Shown here: one piece after another, positions 1 through 14,029 of the stretch | How the letters are laid out: each line of letters starts with the position of its first letter | Position numbering within the stretch: the stretch's first letter is position 1 | Assembly (NCBI GenBank): GCA_023678885.1 | Contig: CM042972.1 | Coordinates: 12,730,501 to 12,794,500 of the forward strand | DNA length: 64,000 nucleotides | DNA from: Pogostemon cablin | Taxonomy: Eukaryota; Streptophyta; Magnoliopsida; Lamiales; Lamiaceae | Direction: 5' to 3' | Notes under the pieces: generated by a model | The model's database searches: none | Seen by the model: the letters and a program-made list of their open reading frames with translations, nothing else | Told to the model about the DNA's origin: nothing | Position numbers and translations under genes: made by a program

Positions 1-1385
1 TTATTTAATAGCTATAATTAAATTTGACATTATTTATAAAAATGCCACATCATCATCCGGGCAGCATCTTGATTCTTGCTGCCCATGGGTGCCATTTGCA
101 AAATATTTTAATGGATATGGTTTTTTTTGCCAAATTACAAAAATTGAGACTAAAATACAATGAAAGTAAATGTTATATTTTTTTTACGTAATTAACCCTT
201 TTTTTCACGCTGAAAATAATTCATATTTTTAGGTTATGTATATTTTATGTTAAGTACATATATTTAAAAATATTTTAGAATTAATTAATTAAATAATATA
301 TTTTCGGTATATCACTTGTGTGTGGCTGATCGGTCCTTATCTTTTTAAGAGCAAGTGTACTCTATATCAGCTCGTTTGGTAGGTAACGTAAGATAAAGTG
401 GTATATATTAAGTGTGTATTATTTATATGGAGATAAGGTAATAATATGAATTGATGTTCTAGTTTGGTAGGATATATAGTAATTCATATTAATAAAATTG
501 TATTGTTTGGTTAATAATATAATTTGGTAAGATAAATAATGAAATTACTTTTACACCCTTTTAATATATTTTATTTTTTTATTTATTTTTATTTGAAAAA
601 ATTAATTTATAAAATATACTCATTATCACCTCCTTCTTCCTTCATCTGTCGTGTATGAACCTCTCTTATTCCCCTCTCTCTTCCATTTTCTCCCTCATTC
701 CCCCTCTCTCCCTCCCATCTTCTCGAACATCATCTCTTCTTTCGTCGGTTGTTTATCAACCTCTTCTCTTTTCCCTCTCTCTCCCATCTTCTCTCTCATC
801 CCCACTTCCCCATCTCTTTCCTATTTCCTAATTTTTCTCTCCCTCCTGTAAATACACCACCCACACTCTCACACTTATTCATAGATCAAACTACAAATCA
901 ACCATAACAATTAATTTCTTCTCTTTCATTTTCTGAAAAAACTCATGAAAATGTGTTATGACTGTTACAATCGTTGAAAAGAAATCCACCTTCAGCAACA
1001 AATTAAGCCAAGTCTCTCTATCCTCGCTGAACTCAGGGCTGGACACCTTCAGCAACGAAATTGGATTCGTAAAAATCCCCATCGATGAACACTATAAAAT
1101 GTGCACTTTGGAAAATAGAGATTGGAGAAGATGGGGATATATGTGTAATTTTCTCACATTATATAGATTCACTGTGCATTGTGTAATGTTAATACCTCGT
1201 TGAAGTCTTGATTCTGTTTACAAAGAGAACATTAAATTTTAACGGGCCATAGCTGTATTAACGGGCCCCCTCTAAAAAGGAATATTTCCTACTAAACATG
1301 ATAAAAGGCTATACAACCTACCATATTATCCGCTAATATGGGATACCAAACGGGCCCTATCATTGTGTAAAACGTGGTGACCAAG
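1..1385. other. AT-rich non-coding flank
   Basis: No gene is supported here. Short open frames at about 651-851 and 958-1203 have low-complexity or unremarkable composition and no recognisable domain. An 8-bp hairpin (arms 59-66 and 77-84, GGGCAGCA/TGCTGCCC) lies near the left edge. The interval 600-850 is a pyrimidine-rich CT tract. Confidence 0.6.
370..1356. mobile_element. Possible degenerate MITE or DNA-transposon remnant
   Basis: The left end reads CTCGTTTGGTAGGTAACG (from about 371). The reverse complement of the right end (about 1338-1358) reads GGGCCCGTTTGGTATCCC, so the two ends share an inverted CGTTTGGTA core. A CGTTTGGTA-like end is common among plant MITEs. No clean target-site duplication could be matched, so the boundaries are approximate and the superfamily is undecided. 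Confidence 0.3.
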
Positions 1386-3136
<1,751 letters not shown>

Positions 3137-3965
3137 TGTAACAGCAAATTTTATGTATTTATAATAAAATAAATACAAAAGAATTACAATAATAATCCAG
3201 ATGGATTAAACTTGATAATTTAGGAAACAATCTCTATCTATCATTTGATTCTTCTCTGGAACCAATTTGGACTTTGATTTTGACTTGTTGACTTGACCGC
3301 ATTGGTCGCGTTGACTGTGTATCTTGAGTCGGATCTTCAGTTGAAGCTTGTCCAAACTCGTATTTAGGACCTTATAACGTTAATCCAGAAGCGTAGAGCC
3401 TTTGTTTGGATTAAACGTGCTTGATCTGAAGAACATTCGATCTGGGGGGGCTTAGCACCTTAATCCCTGGTCGTATGTTATTCTTGGCGCGAAGAACACC
3501 GAAGAACATAGTGTATGAAGAACGCTTGATTTGGGGGGCACCGCACCTTAATCCCGAATCGTTTGTCGTTCTTGACTTGAAGATGCTTGAAGATCTCAAG
3601 GGAGCACTGCTCGTGTTCTTGATCTCTTCAGAGCGTTTATGTCTTCAGGTCTTTTTAATGTGTGTCTGGAATGAATGGAGGAGGACTCCTTATATAGGTG
3701 AAGGGTGAGGACGCCCCATAAATAACTCGCAGTTTGATTGGTTCAGGGCTGATTTGACCTGATTCTGCGGGCTTGGGCCTTCCACTTGCTTAGGCTTTAA
3801 GTCAGACTTATTTGATTGGATCTGACCTAATTATCAATTATTTGCTCATTTATTGTAGGAATAGATTTATTTAAATCCCTTAATAAATAAATAATTAATT
3901 GATAATTATTACATTAATTTGCCACATATTTTTCTTTAATAGGCAATAAAATTCAAGTGCATACA
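3137..3965 (-). repeat. 3' LTR of the gag-only element
   Basis: 829-bp direct repeat of 6452-7279. Its inner side has the purine-rich tract (minus strand GAGGGGGCATTT, about 3966-3978) expected next to a 3' LTR. Confidence 0.88.
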
Positions 3966-4329
3966 AATGCCCCCTCGTATTTTGTTCACGAACGCCTTTG
4001 TTTTGAAGTGAACAAATTGCGATAATCCGCTCTTGATCAACATGATTGAATTTTATTGCTTGCTTCACCAAATTGATACGAACAGCCCGAATTATGACAG
4101 AACTTAGCAGAGTACTAAGTTGCCTACGTACCTCTTTGAAGAGGATCAAGTCATAACGTTGTTCAAAGAAACATGATTTAGTTTGGATGGGGGTGCCATA
4201 CACATTTTATACTCATGCGGGCCAAGAGTAACATGCAGTTTAGGCTCGTGCGTTATGGAGAGTTGAACTTGAATTTATTGACATTTTATACTCGTGTCAA
4301 TGTGTTTTGAATTTGAACTTGTAGACAGT

Positions 4330-5010
4330 TTATACTCGTGTCAAGGAACCTTGTGGATATTTTTCACTCGTGTCGAGGATTATTGTGTGAACAGTTTTCG
4401 CTCGTGCCGAGGAGCTTTATGTGTAGAGAGTTTATTCTCTTCCCAAGGAGATTTTATTTAATGTGTAGATAATTTATACTTATATCAAGGAGTATCAAAC
4501 ATGTAGAGAGTTTTATCTCTTCTCAAGGAGATTTGATTTGATGTGTGGACAATTTATATTCATATTAAGGAGTATAGTGTAGATAAGTTTAGCTCGTATC
4601 GAGGAGCCTTGAATTTGATTTGTGTTAGATAGTTTAAGCTCGTATCAAGGAACATGGGATTTGATTTGTAGACAGTTTTAGCTCGTATCAAGGAGCGTTG
4701 TGTGTAGAAAGTTTAGTCTCTTCCCAAGGAGATTTGGTTTGATGTGTAGACAGTTTAAACTCATATCAAAGAGCATTGTGTGTAGATAGTTTAAGCTTAT
4801 ATTAAGGAGCGTAGGTAGATAGTTTTCGCTCGTGTCAGGGAGCTTTGACTTGAGAATTTTAGATAGTTTAAGCTCATATCAAGGAGTGAATCTTGAAGAC
4901 AGTTTTAGCTCATATCAAGGAGCGTAGCATGGACTTGAGAGATTTTAGATTGTTTAAGCTCGTATCAAGGAGCGTAATGCAGATAGTTTTAGCTCGTGTC
5001 AAGGAGCTTT
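4330..5010. repeat. Degenerate tandem repeat, ~30-49-bp units, about 18 copies
   Basis: A unit resembling GTAGATAGTTTAAGCTCGTA followed by TCAAGGAGC recurs throughout. TCAAGGAG-like cores were seen near 4342, 4372, 4408, 4442, 4487, 4522, 4565, 4598, 4645, 4689, 4722, 4767, 4801, 4837, 4879, 4915, 4964 and 5000. It occupies the non-coding 3' half of the gag-only element. No long open frame crosses it. Confidence 0.8.
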
Positions 5011-5184
5011 GTATTTGAGTTGATTAATAGTTCATTGCCCCCAATCTTGGGATGCGTAATTTTCTCTTGCTTCCACTTTATTTCTACGAATCTTTATGGA
5101 AACTGCGGTCTTTATTTGTGGTTTCTCTTCCACAAGCTCATCAGAAGGCATGTCTTCAAACTCGTATGAATCTTGATTAGGGGG

Positions 5185-6392
5185 TCATTCGATGTCATTT
5201 GATGTCAAACTCAACTCCATGTCGTGAGCTCTTGTAGCCAATTCTTCAAAAGTTTTAGGCCGAATTCCTTGGAGTATGTAGCTAAGATTCCATTGCATCC
5301 CTTGAATGCACATTTCTATAGCTGAAGTTTTTGATAGCTTTTCTTTCAGTTGAGACTTAGGCTCCTCCATCTATTAATATAGTCGATGACATATTCTTCA
5401 TCTCTTTGATAAGCATTTGTTATCTCCATCATGCTAACAGTTCTTCGTGTACTGTAGAAATGATTGAGGAACACTTTTTCCATTTGCCCCCAACTATCGA
5501 TGGAGTTGGCTTCCAAGTCGATATACCAATCAAAGCCATTTCCTTTCAGAGATCGGACGAATTGCCTCACCATATGATCCCCACAGGTCCCAGCATCATT
5601 GCATGTCTCGACGATGTGCACCACATATTGTCTTGGGTTACCTTTGCCATCCAATTGTTGAAACTTGGAAGGTTGGTAGTTAGTTGGCATCCTCAAGCTG
5701 TCAATCCTCATTGTATATGGCTTGGCGTAGATTGAAGAAGGTTTTGAGCTCCCGTCAAACTTATCTTTTATCGTCTCCAACACGATGTTCTTTAGTTGGT
5801 TGATAAGAAGCGTTCCACCAGTTGAAACTTGTATCTTATCCTCAGCTGACTTTTCTTCAGGTGAATGATGTTTCGTCGAGTCTTCCTCCTCGTGTTCATC
5901 CTCAACTTGTTTCTTATTTGCATGGCTTGTCTCCGCATTATCCATTTTCTTCATAAGTTCGGAGATTTTTAAATCTTGAGCTTCCATGTGCTTGTTGAGT
6001 CCTTCAATGGCTTTCATCATACTTGCGAGTTGATCCTCAGTGGTCATAGCACTTGTCATTATCACTGCAGTTTCAGTTGAGGTAGGTGTTGAGTTTGGCG
6101 TGAAGCGATGAGTTGAGCAGATAGAGTCATCTTCACCATCTTTGTCGATGTGCAATGGCTTATTGAGAGTAATCCCCACTATACGATTTGTCTTTGAGGA
6201 GCCTTCAGACATACTTCTTGTAACGACTTCAACCTTTTCAGTTTTCAACTCTAGAGGCTTTGATGCAGTAGTCCTTCGTATCACAATCTTTAACCGAGTC
6301 ATAACTTGCATTTTCACAGCTTGTAGCTCTAAAGGCTTTGAGGTAGATGACCTTTTTATCGCGATCCTAAGAGGAGTCATACTTTGTATCAC
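5185..6392 (-). pseudogene. Retrotransposon gag-like protein, frameshifted
   Basis: The upstream frame (6392-5346, 348 codons) has a charged, low-complexity N-terminal half. It is followed by a region typical of plant Ty3/gypsy gag capsid proteins (PF03732-like), with the segments FDWYIDLEANSIDSW and EYVIDYINRWRSLSLN. The gag continues in another frame at 5370-5185 (EMCIQGMQWNLSYILQGI, FEELATRAHDMELSL), so a frameshift near 5350-5370 separates two parts of one protein. No zinc knuckle or enzyme domain follows. Gag packages the element's RNA into virus-like particles in the cytoplasm. The coding strand agrees with the primer-binding site. Family recognition is from motif memory, and the ATG at 6392 is only the first in frame. 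Confidence 0.75.
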
Positions 6393-6428
6393 TGAGCTTG
6401 TTGAGAGAAGAGATGAGAGGTAGAGACT

Positions 6429-6446
6429 GTCCCACTGGGCGTGCCA
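6429..6446 (-). promoter_or_regulatory. Primer-binding site of the gag-only element
   Basis: Minus strand TGGCACGCCCAGTGGGAC, beginning with the TGG complementary to a tRNA CCA end, 5 nt from the right LTR. This motif follows the 5' LTR in many plant gypsy elements. The tRNA species was not determined. Confidence 0.75.
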
Positions 6447-6451
6447 AAATT

Positions 6452-7279
6452 TGTAACAGTAAATTTTATGTATTTATAATAAAATAAATACAAAAGAAAT
6501 ACAATAATAATCCAGATGGATTAAACTTGATAATTTAGGAAACAATCTCTATCTATCATCTGATTCTTCTCTCGAACCAATTTGGACTTTGACTTTGACT
6601 TATTGACTTGACCGCGTTGACTGCGTTGACTGTGTATGTTGAGTCGGATCTTCAGTTGAAGCTTGTTCGAACTCAGATTTGGGACCTTATAACGTTAATC
6701 CAAAAGCTTCGAGCCTTTGTTTGGATTAAATGTGCTTGATTCGAAGAACACTCGATCTGGGGGGCTTAGTACCTTAATCCCTGGTTGTATGCTGTTCTTG
6801 ACACGAAGAACACTGAAGAAAATAGTGTATGAAGAACGCTTGATTTGGAGGGCTCCGCACCTTAATCCCGAATCGTTTACCATTCTTGACTTAAAGATGC
6901 TTGAAGATCTCACGGGAGCACTGCTCGTGTTCTTGATCTCTTCAGAGCGTTTATGTCTTTAGGTCTTTTTAGTGTGTATCTGGAATGAATGGAGGAGGAC
7001 TCCTTATATAGGTGAAGGGTGAGGACGCCCCAAAAATAACTCGCAGTCTGATTGGTCGAGGACTGATTTGACCTGATTCTGCGGGCTTGGGTCTTCCACT
7101 TGCTTAGTCTTTAAGTCAGGCTTATTTGACTGGATCTGGCCTAATTATCAATTATTTACTCATTTATTTTAGGAATAGATTTATTTAAATCCCTTAATAA
7201 ATAAATAATTAATTGATAATTATTGTATTAATTTGCCACATATTTTCCTTTAATAGGCAATAAAATTCAAGTGCATACA
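6452..7279 (-). repeat. 5' LTR of the gag-only element
   Basis: 828-bp direct repeat of 3137-3965, abutting the primer-binding site on the inner side and the TSD CTTAC (7280-7284) on the outer side. Confidence 0.88.
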
Positions 7280-7284
7280 CTTAC

Positions 7285-7663
7285 CAATTTAATTTTCACG
7301 TGGAATCGTTAAGGGTTCCAAAATATTATGTTTTTATGAGATGTTCAAGTATGTGAGTATCTCGTTTCTTGGGTGTATGTATTTAATACTTGATGAATAT
7401 TATTTCCCACTGAGCTGTGGTTCGCTCATCTCTTCAATTCCAAACTCTTTTCAGGTTGAGGCTACGACGGCATACCGGGGGTGAATGTGTTGTGTGAAAA
7501 CTTTTTAATTAATGCACTGAACAACAACCTTTTTAAATAATTTTTAATTATTTGCATTATTTAATCATTTTATTAAATTATTCACGCCCCCGTTGAAGGT
7601 AAATATTTTTTAAAAATTATGAATAAATCTTTCTTTCTATTTATTAAAAACTGGGGCATTACA
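7285..7663 (+). repeat. LTR B, right part
   Basis: Resumes exactly where LTR B was interrupted (CAATTTAATTTTCACGTGG) and ends GGGGCATTACA. It is followed by a decayed primer-binding site at 7666-7677. Confidence 0.8.
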
Positions 7664-8003
7664 GATGGTATCATAGCGGGTCTACGTTTTTAGGGACTCA
7701 TATTTTTTAAAAAATAAATTATCTACGGGTCTACGTTTTTGTGGACTCATATTTTCATAACAAATTATTTACGAGTACATATTTCTCTGGACTGGGATTT
7801 TAAAAATAAATTATTCACTTGGCTACAATAATCTTGTATTTTAAAAATAAAATTATTTTCTAATGATATTCGCTATGCATCTACCTGGTACACGACGTCA
7901 GCTTCAAGGTAGATAAGTATTTATTTTATTATTTACCCTAATTCTTAAAAAATGAAAAGTTTGTCTGAATTTCGAGGACGAAATTATTTTTAGGAGGATA
8001 GAT
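7664..8003 (+). repeat. Second internal domain (~340 bp)
   Basis: Carries the mutated primer-binding site at its start and CGAGGACGAAATTATTTTTA plus the purine tract AGGAGGATAGAT at its end. Same length and order as 8995-9334. No ORF supports a protein. Confidence 0.8.
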
Positions 8004-8251
8004 TGTAACATCCCAGTATTTCTTTATACATATTTTTGAAAGTTTTGCAAATAAATAAAATTATTTTAAATATATTATATGTTAAATATTGGAGTATATG
8101 TTTTTCAATATTTTTATAATTAAAAAAAATGGATTGATCCAAATTGTTAAATGTGCCGTGTGCATTTTTTTTATGGGTGAAAATTAATAATGTGCCTCCA
8201 AGTATTTTTTTTAAAGATAGGATAATATGGTGAAACTTGAGCACCAAGTTG

Positions 8252-8339
<88 letters not shown>

Positions 8340-8994
8340 TTATTTATTTATTTATATTTATGAGTAGCCTCCAAGTTTCTTCATATATATTACCTATCCC
8401 CATTTCATTATTACCTACAATAGAGAGAGAGAGAGAGTTAGGAAGAGGAAGAATGAAGAGATGAAAGAAAATATTTTTGATATCAGTTTTAATTCTACAC
8501 ATTTGTAAGGTGGGGAATTTCTTTGTCATTTATTTATACTACTTGTAAGTTACGCTATATGAATATGCATGGATTGATTGTGATATTTTAAGGGTAATGA
8601 ATCGCGATGTCTTACCAATTTAATGTTCACGTGGAATCGTTAAGGGGTTCCAAAATATTATGTTTTCATGAGATGTTCATGTATGTGAGTATCTCGTTTC
8701 TTGCATGTATGTATTTAATACGTGATGAATATATTTCCCGCTGAGCTGTGGTTCGCTCGTCTCTTCAACTCCAAACTCTTTTCAGGTTGAGGAAACGACG
8801 GCATACCGGGGGCGGATGTGTTGTGTGAAAGCTTTTTAATTAATGTGCTGCGCAACAGCCTTTTTATATAATTTTTAATTATTTACATTATTTAATCATT
8901 TTGTTAAATTGTTCACGCCCCCATTGAATGTTAATATTATCAAAGAATTACGAATAAATTTCTCTTTCTATTTATTTAAAACTGGAGCATGACA
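8004..8994 (+). repeat. LTR C of the tandem array
   Basis: Begins TGTAACATCCCAGTATTTC and ends GGAGCATGACA. It contains (AT)n at about 8253-8334 at the same internal site as in the other copies. Confidence 0.85.
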
Positions 8995-9334
8995 GATGGT
9001 ATCAGAGCGGGTCTACGTTTCTGTGGACTCATATTTTTTAAAAAAGAAATTATCTACGGGTCTACGTTTTTGTGGACTCATATTTTCATAACAAATTATT
9101 TACGAGTACATATTTCAATGGACTCGCATTTTCAAAATAAATTATTCACTTGTCTACAATAAACTTGTATTTTCAAAATAAAATTATTTTCTAATGATAT
9201 TCGCTATGCATCTACCTGGTACACGACATCAGCTTCAAGGTACATATGTATTTATTTTATTATTTACCCCAATTCTTAAAAAATGAAAAGTTTGTCCGAA
9301 TATCGAGGACGAAATTATTTTTAGGAGGATAGAT
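8995..9334 (+). repeat. Third internal domain (~340 bp)
   Basis: Intact primer-binding site at 8997-9008 and a terminal purine tract. Colinear with 7664-8003. Confidence 0.8.
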
Positions 9335-9583
9335 TGTAACATCCCAGTATTTCTTTATACATATATTTGAAAGTTTTGCAAATAAACAAAATTATTTTAA
9401 GTATATTATATGTTAAATGTTGGAGTATATGTTTTTTAATATTTTTATAATTAAAAAAAAGCAGATTGATCCAAATTATTAAATGTGTCGTGTGCATTTT
9501 TTTTATGGGTGAGAATTAATAATGTGCCTCCACGTATCTTTTTTAAAGAAAGGATATTATAGTGAAACGTGAGCTCCAAGTTG

Positions 9584-9663
<80 letters not shown>

Positions 9664-10292
9664 CCTCCAAGTTTCTTCTTATATATATTACATTTCCCCC
9701 ATTTCATTATTACCTACGATAGAGAGAGAGAGAGAGGTAGGAAGAGGAAGAATGAACAGATGAAAGAAAATATTTTTTATATCAGTTTTAATTCTCCACA
9801 TTTGTAAGGTGGAAAATTTATTTATCATTTATTTATATTACTCGTAAGTTACGCTATATGAATATGCATGGATTGAATGTGATATTTTCGGGTAATAAAT
9901 CGTGATGTCTTACCAATTTAATGTTAACGTGGAATCATTAAGGGGTTCCAAAATATTATGTTTTCATGAGATGTTCAAGTATGTGAGTATCTCGTTTCTT
10001 GCATTTATGTATTTAATACTTGATGAATATTATTTCCCACTAAGCTGTGGTTCGCTCATCCCTTCCACTCCAAACTCTTTTCAAGGGAGGCAACGACGGC
10101 GTACTTGGGGTGGATGTGTTTTGTGAAAGCTTTTTAATTAATGTGCTGCGCAACAGCCTTTTTATATAATTTTTAATGATTTGCATTATTTAATCATTTT
10201 AGTAAATTGTTCACGCACACATTGAAGGTTAATATTATCAAAGAATTACGAATACATCTCTCTTTTTATTTATTGAATACTAGGGCGTGACA
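9335..10292 (+). repeat. LTR D, last LTR of the array
   Basis: Begins TGTAACATCCCAGTATTTC and ends AGGGCGTGACA, followed immediately by CCAAG (10293-10297), the partner of 1381-1385. It contains (AT)n at about 9587-9662, which gives rise to a meaningless Tyr-Ile open frame. Confidence 0.85.
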
Positions 10293-10297
10293 CCAAG

Positions 10298-10646
10298 TAA
10301 TAAAAATATATCAAACTCAATGGAGAAAGTAGTGTATCCGTATTTATAGATGCGTACTCTAGAAGGATGAATCAATGATTGAGGATTGAGATTATACTAC
10401 CGTTACCAACTAAGAATGCAATAATATCACAAGTAATAATTTGCACAAGTAAACAAGTGAAATGGTATATGGTTGAAGGTAGAATAATCTAAGAAGCATG
10501 CAAGACTAGTAACATCATGGAAAATACATATATAGACTCACACACACACATGCATGCATTGATGAACATCAAGTATGATATTAAAGGCTCTCACATATAA
10601 CACTACAAGCTCTTTCACAAGACACAAGTAGATGTGAATCAATTGG
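10298..10646. other. Unassigned interval between two elements
   Basis: Single-copy-looking AT-rich DNA without a supported gene. A short (CA)n run is at about 10540. It is probably contiguous with the DNA after 21090 once the Athila-type insertion is removed. Confidence 0.5.
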
Positions 10647-12000
10647 TGATGAGCGTTTTCTCAACACACAATATTAATCCCCAAGTATGAAGGATGCTAT
10701 TGAAGCTTTGATAAGCGACCAATTGATTATTGAACTCAAAGGACGTATTATTATCAATTTAATTATATCCTAACTTACTAAGACTATTATGGCAAAATAG
10801 TTATGTGATTAAGTAACCAATAACTAAATAATTAAAAGAACTATTAAATAAATAACAGTAGAGATCGAACGAAAGTGAATAAGAAAGAATATAGGTAGTC
10901 CTTCAGGCCATCCAGTTTTACTCATTAATTTCCCTTCAACAATTAAATTCGGACCTATCACTTGTTCATATGAAATTTTCACCAAAAATTCAAATTGCAC
11001 CATGAATTCATATAAACACGAGTTCAATCAACTTACCCACTCAAAATCAAGTAATAGAACTTCAATCCTAGGGTAGTAGGGTCAAGAGAACATACCTTTC
11101 GATCCAGCCATGGCTTAGTATGAACAAGTATGAAAAATCCCCAAATTTGAATAGAAATCCTAGTTTTGTAACTAGAATACTCCAAATTCGTGACAAATAG
11201 AGTGTAGAAAGTGTGAAAAGTGGTTTAATCGGAGCAAAATCATGTAAAATCGAAGTTTAGAAGAGAGGGTTTTTTGTTTGGAGCGAATTCGAGTGCGGGT
11301 GGTGTGAAAAGTGATTGAAACAGGGGTAAAAATCGCATTAAAACATTACTTACTTGGGCGGTTCGACCCGAACCAGGTGATCGAATCACCATGTCGTGGT
11401 CGAATCAAGCTTCTGAACGATTTTCAGCATTTGATTCGACCCAAACCGTTAGTCGAACTAGAGTGTCGTGGTCGAACCCACCTGTTAAAAACTTTCAGGT
11501 GGCTGGTTCGACACGAACTCTAGGTCGAATCACACCATGAGTGGTCGAATCGACTTATAATGAATTTCTCTGATTGCTGGTTCGACTTGGGCTTTTGATC
11601 GAACTCTGATCGAACTCTGGTCGAACCATCTCATGCAAGGTTGAATCGACCTGTATCACACTTTCTGATCCATGGTTCGACCTAGGCTACTTGGTTCGAG
11701 CAGTCTCCTTGGTCGAATCGAGCCCCTGTTACTTCGAAATCCACCATTCTTCGTTCCCTGCAAACTTCAAGCTCAAATAACGATCATTAAGTACCAAAGC
11801 AAAACTAAGTTAGAGAACCACTTAAAAGACTCTAAAATTATGTGCATATACTCCACATACGACATAATAAATAAAAACACCACTAAATAGTAGGCAAATT
11901 GAAAAAATCAATACGTCAAAACCGTTAAGGTTTCAAACCCTAACTACATTACAAAGAAAATATTATACTCTACGTGCTATGATGAGGTAAGTACATCACA
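10647..12000 (-). repeat. 3' LTR-like region of the Athila-type element
   Basis: The first ~290 bp are nearly the same as 17747-18035. The rest differs from the 5' LTR but still contains a tandem block of TCGA-rich modules. The inner boundary (about 11998-12120) is uncertain. It lacks the TATAAAAG box visible in the other LTRs of this family. Confidence 0.55.
11360..11760. repeat. ~73-bp tandem TCGA-rich modules (left LTR)
   Basis: Units start with GGTTCGAC or GATTCGAC at 11360, 11433, 11505, 11579 and 11674 (spacing 73, 72, 74, 95). Each contains a GTGGTCGAAYC-type second box. The orientation alternates between TTCGACC and GGTCGAA, giving dyad-rich DNA. Confidence 0.85.
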
Positions 12001-12129
12001 CCCACAAACTTAGTAGAAACTCTAGTTGAAACTAAATTTTCCAGAAGATGTAATTTTCAATAAGTAAGCACGTCAAATATAAAAATTTCTTACTCACACT
12101 AAAGAAATAAAACAATAAAATAGGAGGGA

Positions 12130-13470
12130 AAGCCCCCCAACAGGCGCTCTTATTTAATGTCGGAGAGTCACGACGGTGTCAATTCACTACAAGGTATCCT
12201 CAAAGACGACGCAAGCATCATCCGGTGACTTATAATGCCTCAAACGATGCCCATTCACCGATATGATGTCTCCGTCTTTGTCCATGATTTCATAACTCCC
12301 CCTCCACAGGTTCTATGGATGATGAACAGTCACGTTCACTTCGATTTAATTTTCCTGCAAAGAGCTTCAAACGAGAGTTAAAAAGTAATACCTCTTCACC
12401 TTGCTTGAATTCCTTGTAGGTGATCTTCGAATCATGTCATTTCTTCATTTCTTCATGTCATTTCTTCATTCTTTCTATGTAGATCCTTAAGACACAAGTT
12501 CAAGCTTCTCAATGCCCAAAAAACTTTATGCTAAATCTCTATGGGTAAGTGGCATGGCTTCCATAGACAATTTGATAAGGAGATATGTTAAGCATAGTCT
12601 TGTACGCAGTTTGGAAACCCCACAAAACATCATCGAGCTTCATAGCCTAATCTTTTCTATTAGTTCTGACTACTTTCTCCAAAATTTGCTTCACTTGTAG
12701 GTTGGAGACCTCGGCTTGCCCATTAGCTTGAGGATGATAGGGTGTAGTAACCCTATGCTTCACACCGTAATCCTTGAGTACTCTTTCGAGAAGCTTGTTG
12801 ACGAAGTGGGAACCTCCATCGCTTACAAGTGCTCTAGGAACTCCATAGCGGGCAAAGATTTATTTCTTCAAGAAAGAAACACAGTTTTTGAATCATTCAA
12901 GCAGATAGGAATAGCTTCCACCCACTTAGAAACATAGTCCACATTAAGAAGGATGTAGAGAAATCCATTAGATGTGGGAAAAGGCCCCATAAAATCGATC
13001 CCCTATACATTGAAAATCTCCACAACAATGCTCGGCTGAAGTGGCATCTCATCTCTCCTACTTATGTTTCCCATCCTTTGACATCTATCGCATGTCGCGA
13101 CATATGATTCACAATCTTTAAACATAGTAGGCCAATAAAGAGCAGATTGAAGTACCTTAGCTGCTGTCTTTTGGGCTCTGAAATGCCCTCCGTTAGGTTG
13201 TGCATGGCAAAAATCAAGAACACTCTCCATCTCCATCTCGGGCACACACCTATGGACTATAGAATCCGTACAGATCTTGTAGACAAAAGGATCATACCAT
13301 ATGAAATTTTCAACATCCCTCTTAAACTTTGCAAGTTGATACCTATTGAGATCCCTTGGAATTTCTCCTACAGCGATGTAGTTGACATAATCCGCATACC
13401 ATGGATCCATTCCTTGAGCAGCAACTAAATACTCTCTTTCAGCTCCTTCAGCAAACATCGATCTTCTCAT
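12130..13470 (-). pseudogene. Athila-type integrase, broken
   Basis: The minus-strand frame 13470-13003 contains the integrase zinc-binding region, with GGHFRAQKTAAKVLQSALYW and CDRCQR (HHCC-type finger). Beyond it, about 12990-12200, the catalytic core can be followed only through frame changes. One recognisable piece reads LNVDYVSKW, carrying the first Asp of the DDE triad. At the far end, about 12170-12110, LLGGFPSYF resembles Athila pol C-termini. Integrase would insert the cDNA into the host genome. Stops throughout the core make this copy non-functional. Confidence 0.75.
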
Positions 13471-14029
13471 CGGGAAACATCTCCTCTATGTATTTAAAAG
13501 AATCATCACAATGCTCCCTTGTCTCCAACCTTGATAGGTGATCCGCAAAAACATTCTCTGTACCTTTCTTATCTCGGATCTCCATATCAAACTCCTGCAG
13601 AAGAAGGATCCATTTAATGATCCTTGGCTTTGCTTCCTTCCTCTCCATCAAGTACCGGATCGCAGAATGATCCGTATACACAATAGTCTTCATGCCAACA
13701 TAATACTGTCGAAACTTATTAAATGCATACACCACAGCTAGAAACTCATTTTCAGTGATAGTATAGTTCTTTTGTATTGCATCAAAAGTCTTAATCGCAT
13801 AGTAGATGACACTCGCATAGTAGATGGTGCAGAATATCTTTTCATTCATCTGCCTAAGCACCACTCCAAGTGCTTGATCACTTGCATCACACATAAGTAC
13901 AAACGGTTGAGTCCAATCCGGTGTGATCAGGATGGGTACAGTAATAAGTGCCTCCTTCAAAACCTGAAAAGCTATTAGGCATTCATCATCAAAAACAAAA
14001 GGAACATCCTTTTCTAGTAAGTGAGACAA
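13448..14029 (-). pseudogene. Athila-type RNase H domain
   Basis: A 193-codon open segment. It contains the RT connection and RNase H signatures QPFVLMCDASDQALGVVL (first catalytic Asp region), ENEFLAVVYAFNKFRQYY, VYTDHSAIRYL and ENVFADHLSRLE, which are typical of gypsy RNase H. The domain degrades the RNA strand of the RNA:DNA hybrid during reverse transcription. It is in a different frame from the RT segment to its right and overlaps the integrase frame by about 20 bp. The open segment itself is intact, but the polyprotein is broken. Confidence 0.8.

Larger units (their letters stand above)
3137..7279 (-). mobile_element. Gag-only, non-autonomous LTR retrotransposon (TR-GAG type), complete with TSD
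   Basis: Terminal direct repeats at 3137-3965 and 6452-7279 are flanked by identical 5-bp duplications CTTAC (3132-3136 and 7280-7284). Read on the minus strand, the LTR starts TGTATGCACTTG and ends GCTGTTACA. A primer-binding site lies 5 nt inside the right LTR and a purine-rich tract abuts the left LTR. The only recognised coding region is a gag-like frame (5185-6392). No protease, RT, RNase H or integrase is present, so any mobility would have needed enzymes in trans. Counting the first ~300 bp of the two LTRs by eye gives about 23 differences, so the insertion is not recent. It lies inside LTR B and is therefore younger than that LTR. Confidence 0.9.

Noticed and set aside
958..1203. 81-codon ORF starting MTVTIVEKKS
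   Set aside because: Short, no domain, overlapped by an equally open antisense frame, and lies inside a candidate MITE.
4330..5010. CRISPR-like array (regular repeats with spacers)
   Set aside because: Units are degenerate, spacing varies from 30 to 49 bp, the spacers are themselves related, and the DNA is from a plant nucleus inside a retrotransposon.
13147..13428. Plus-strand ORFs within the 12500-17700 interval
   Set aside because: They are shadows of the minus-strand Athila-type gag-pol, which has clear domain motifs.
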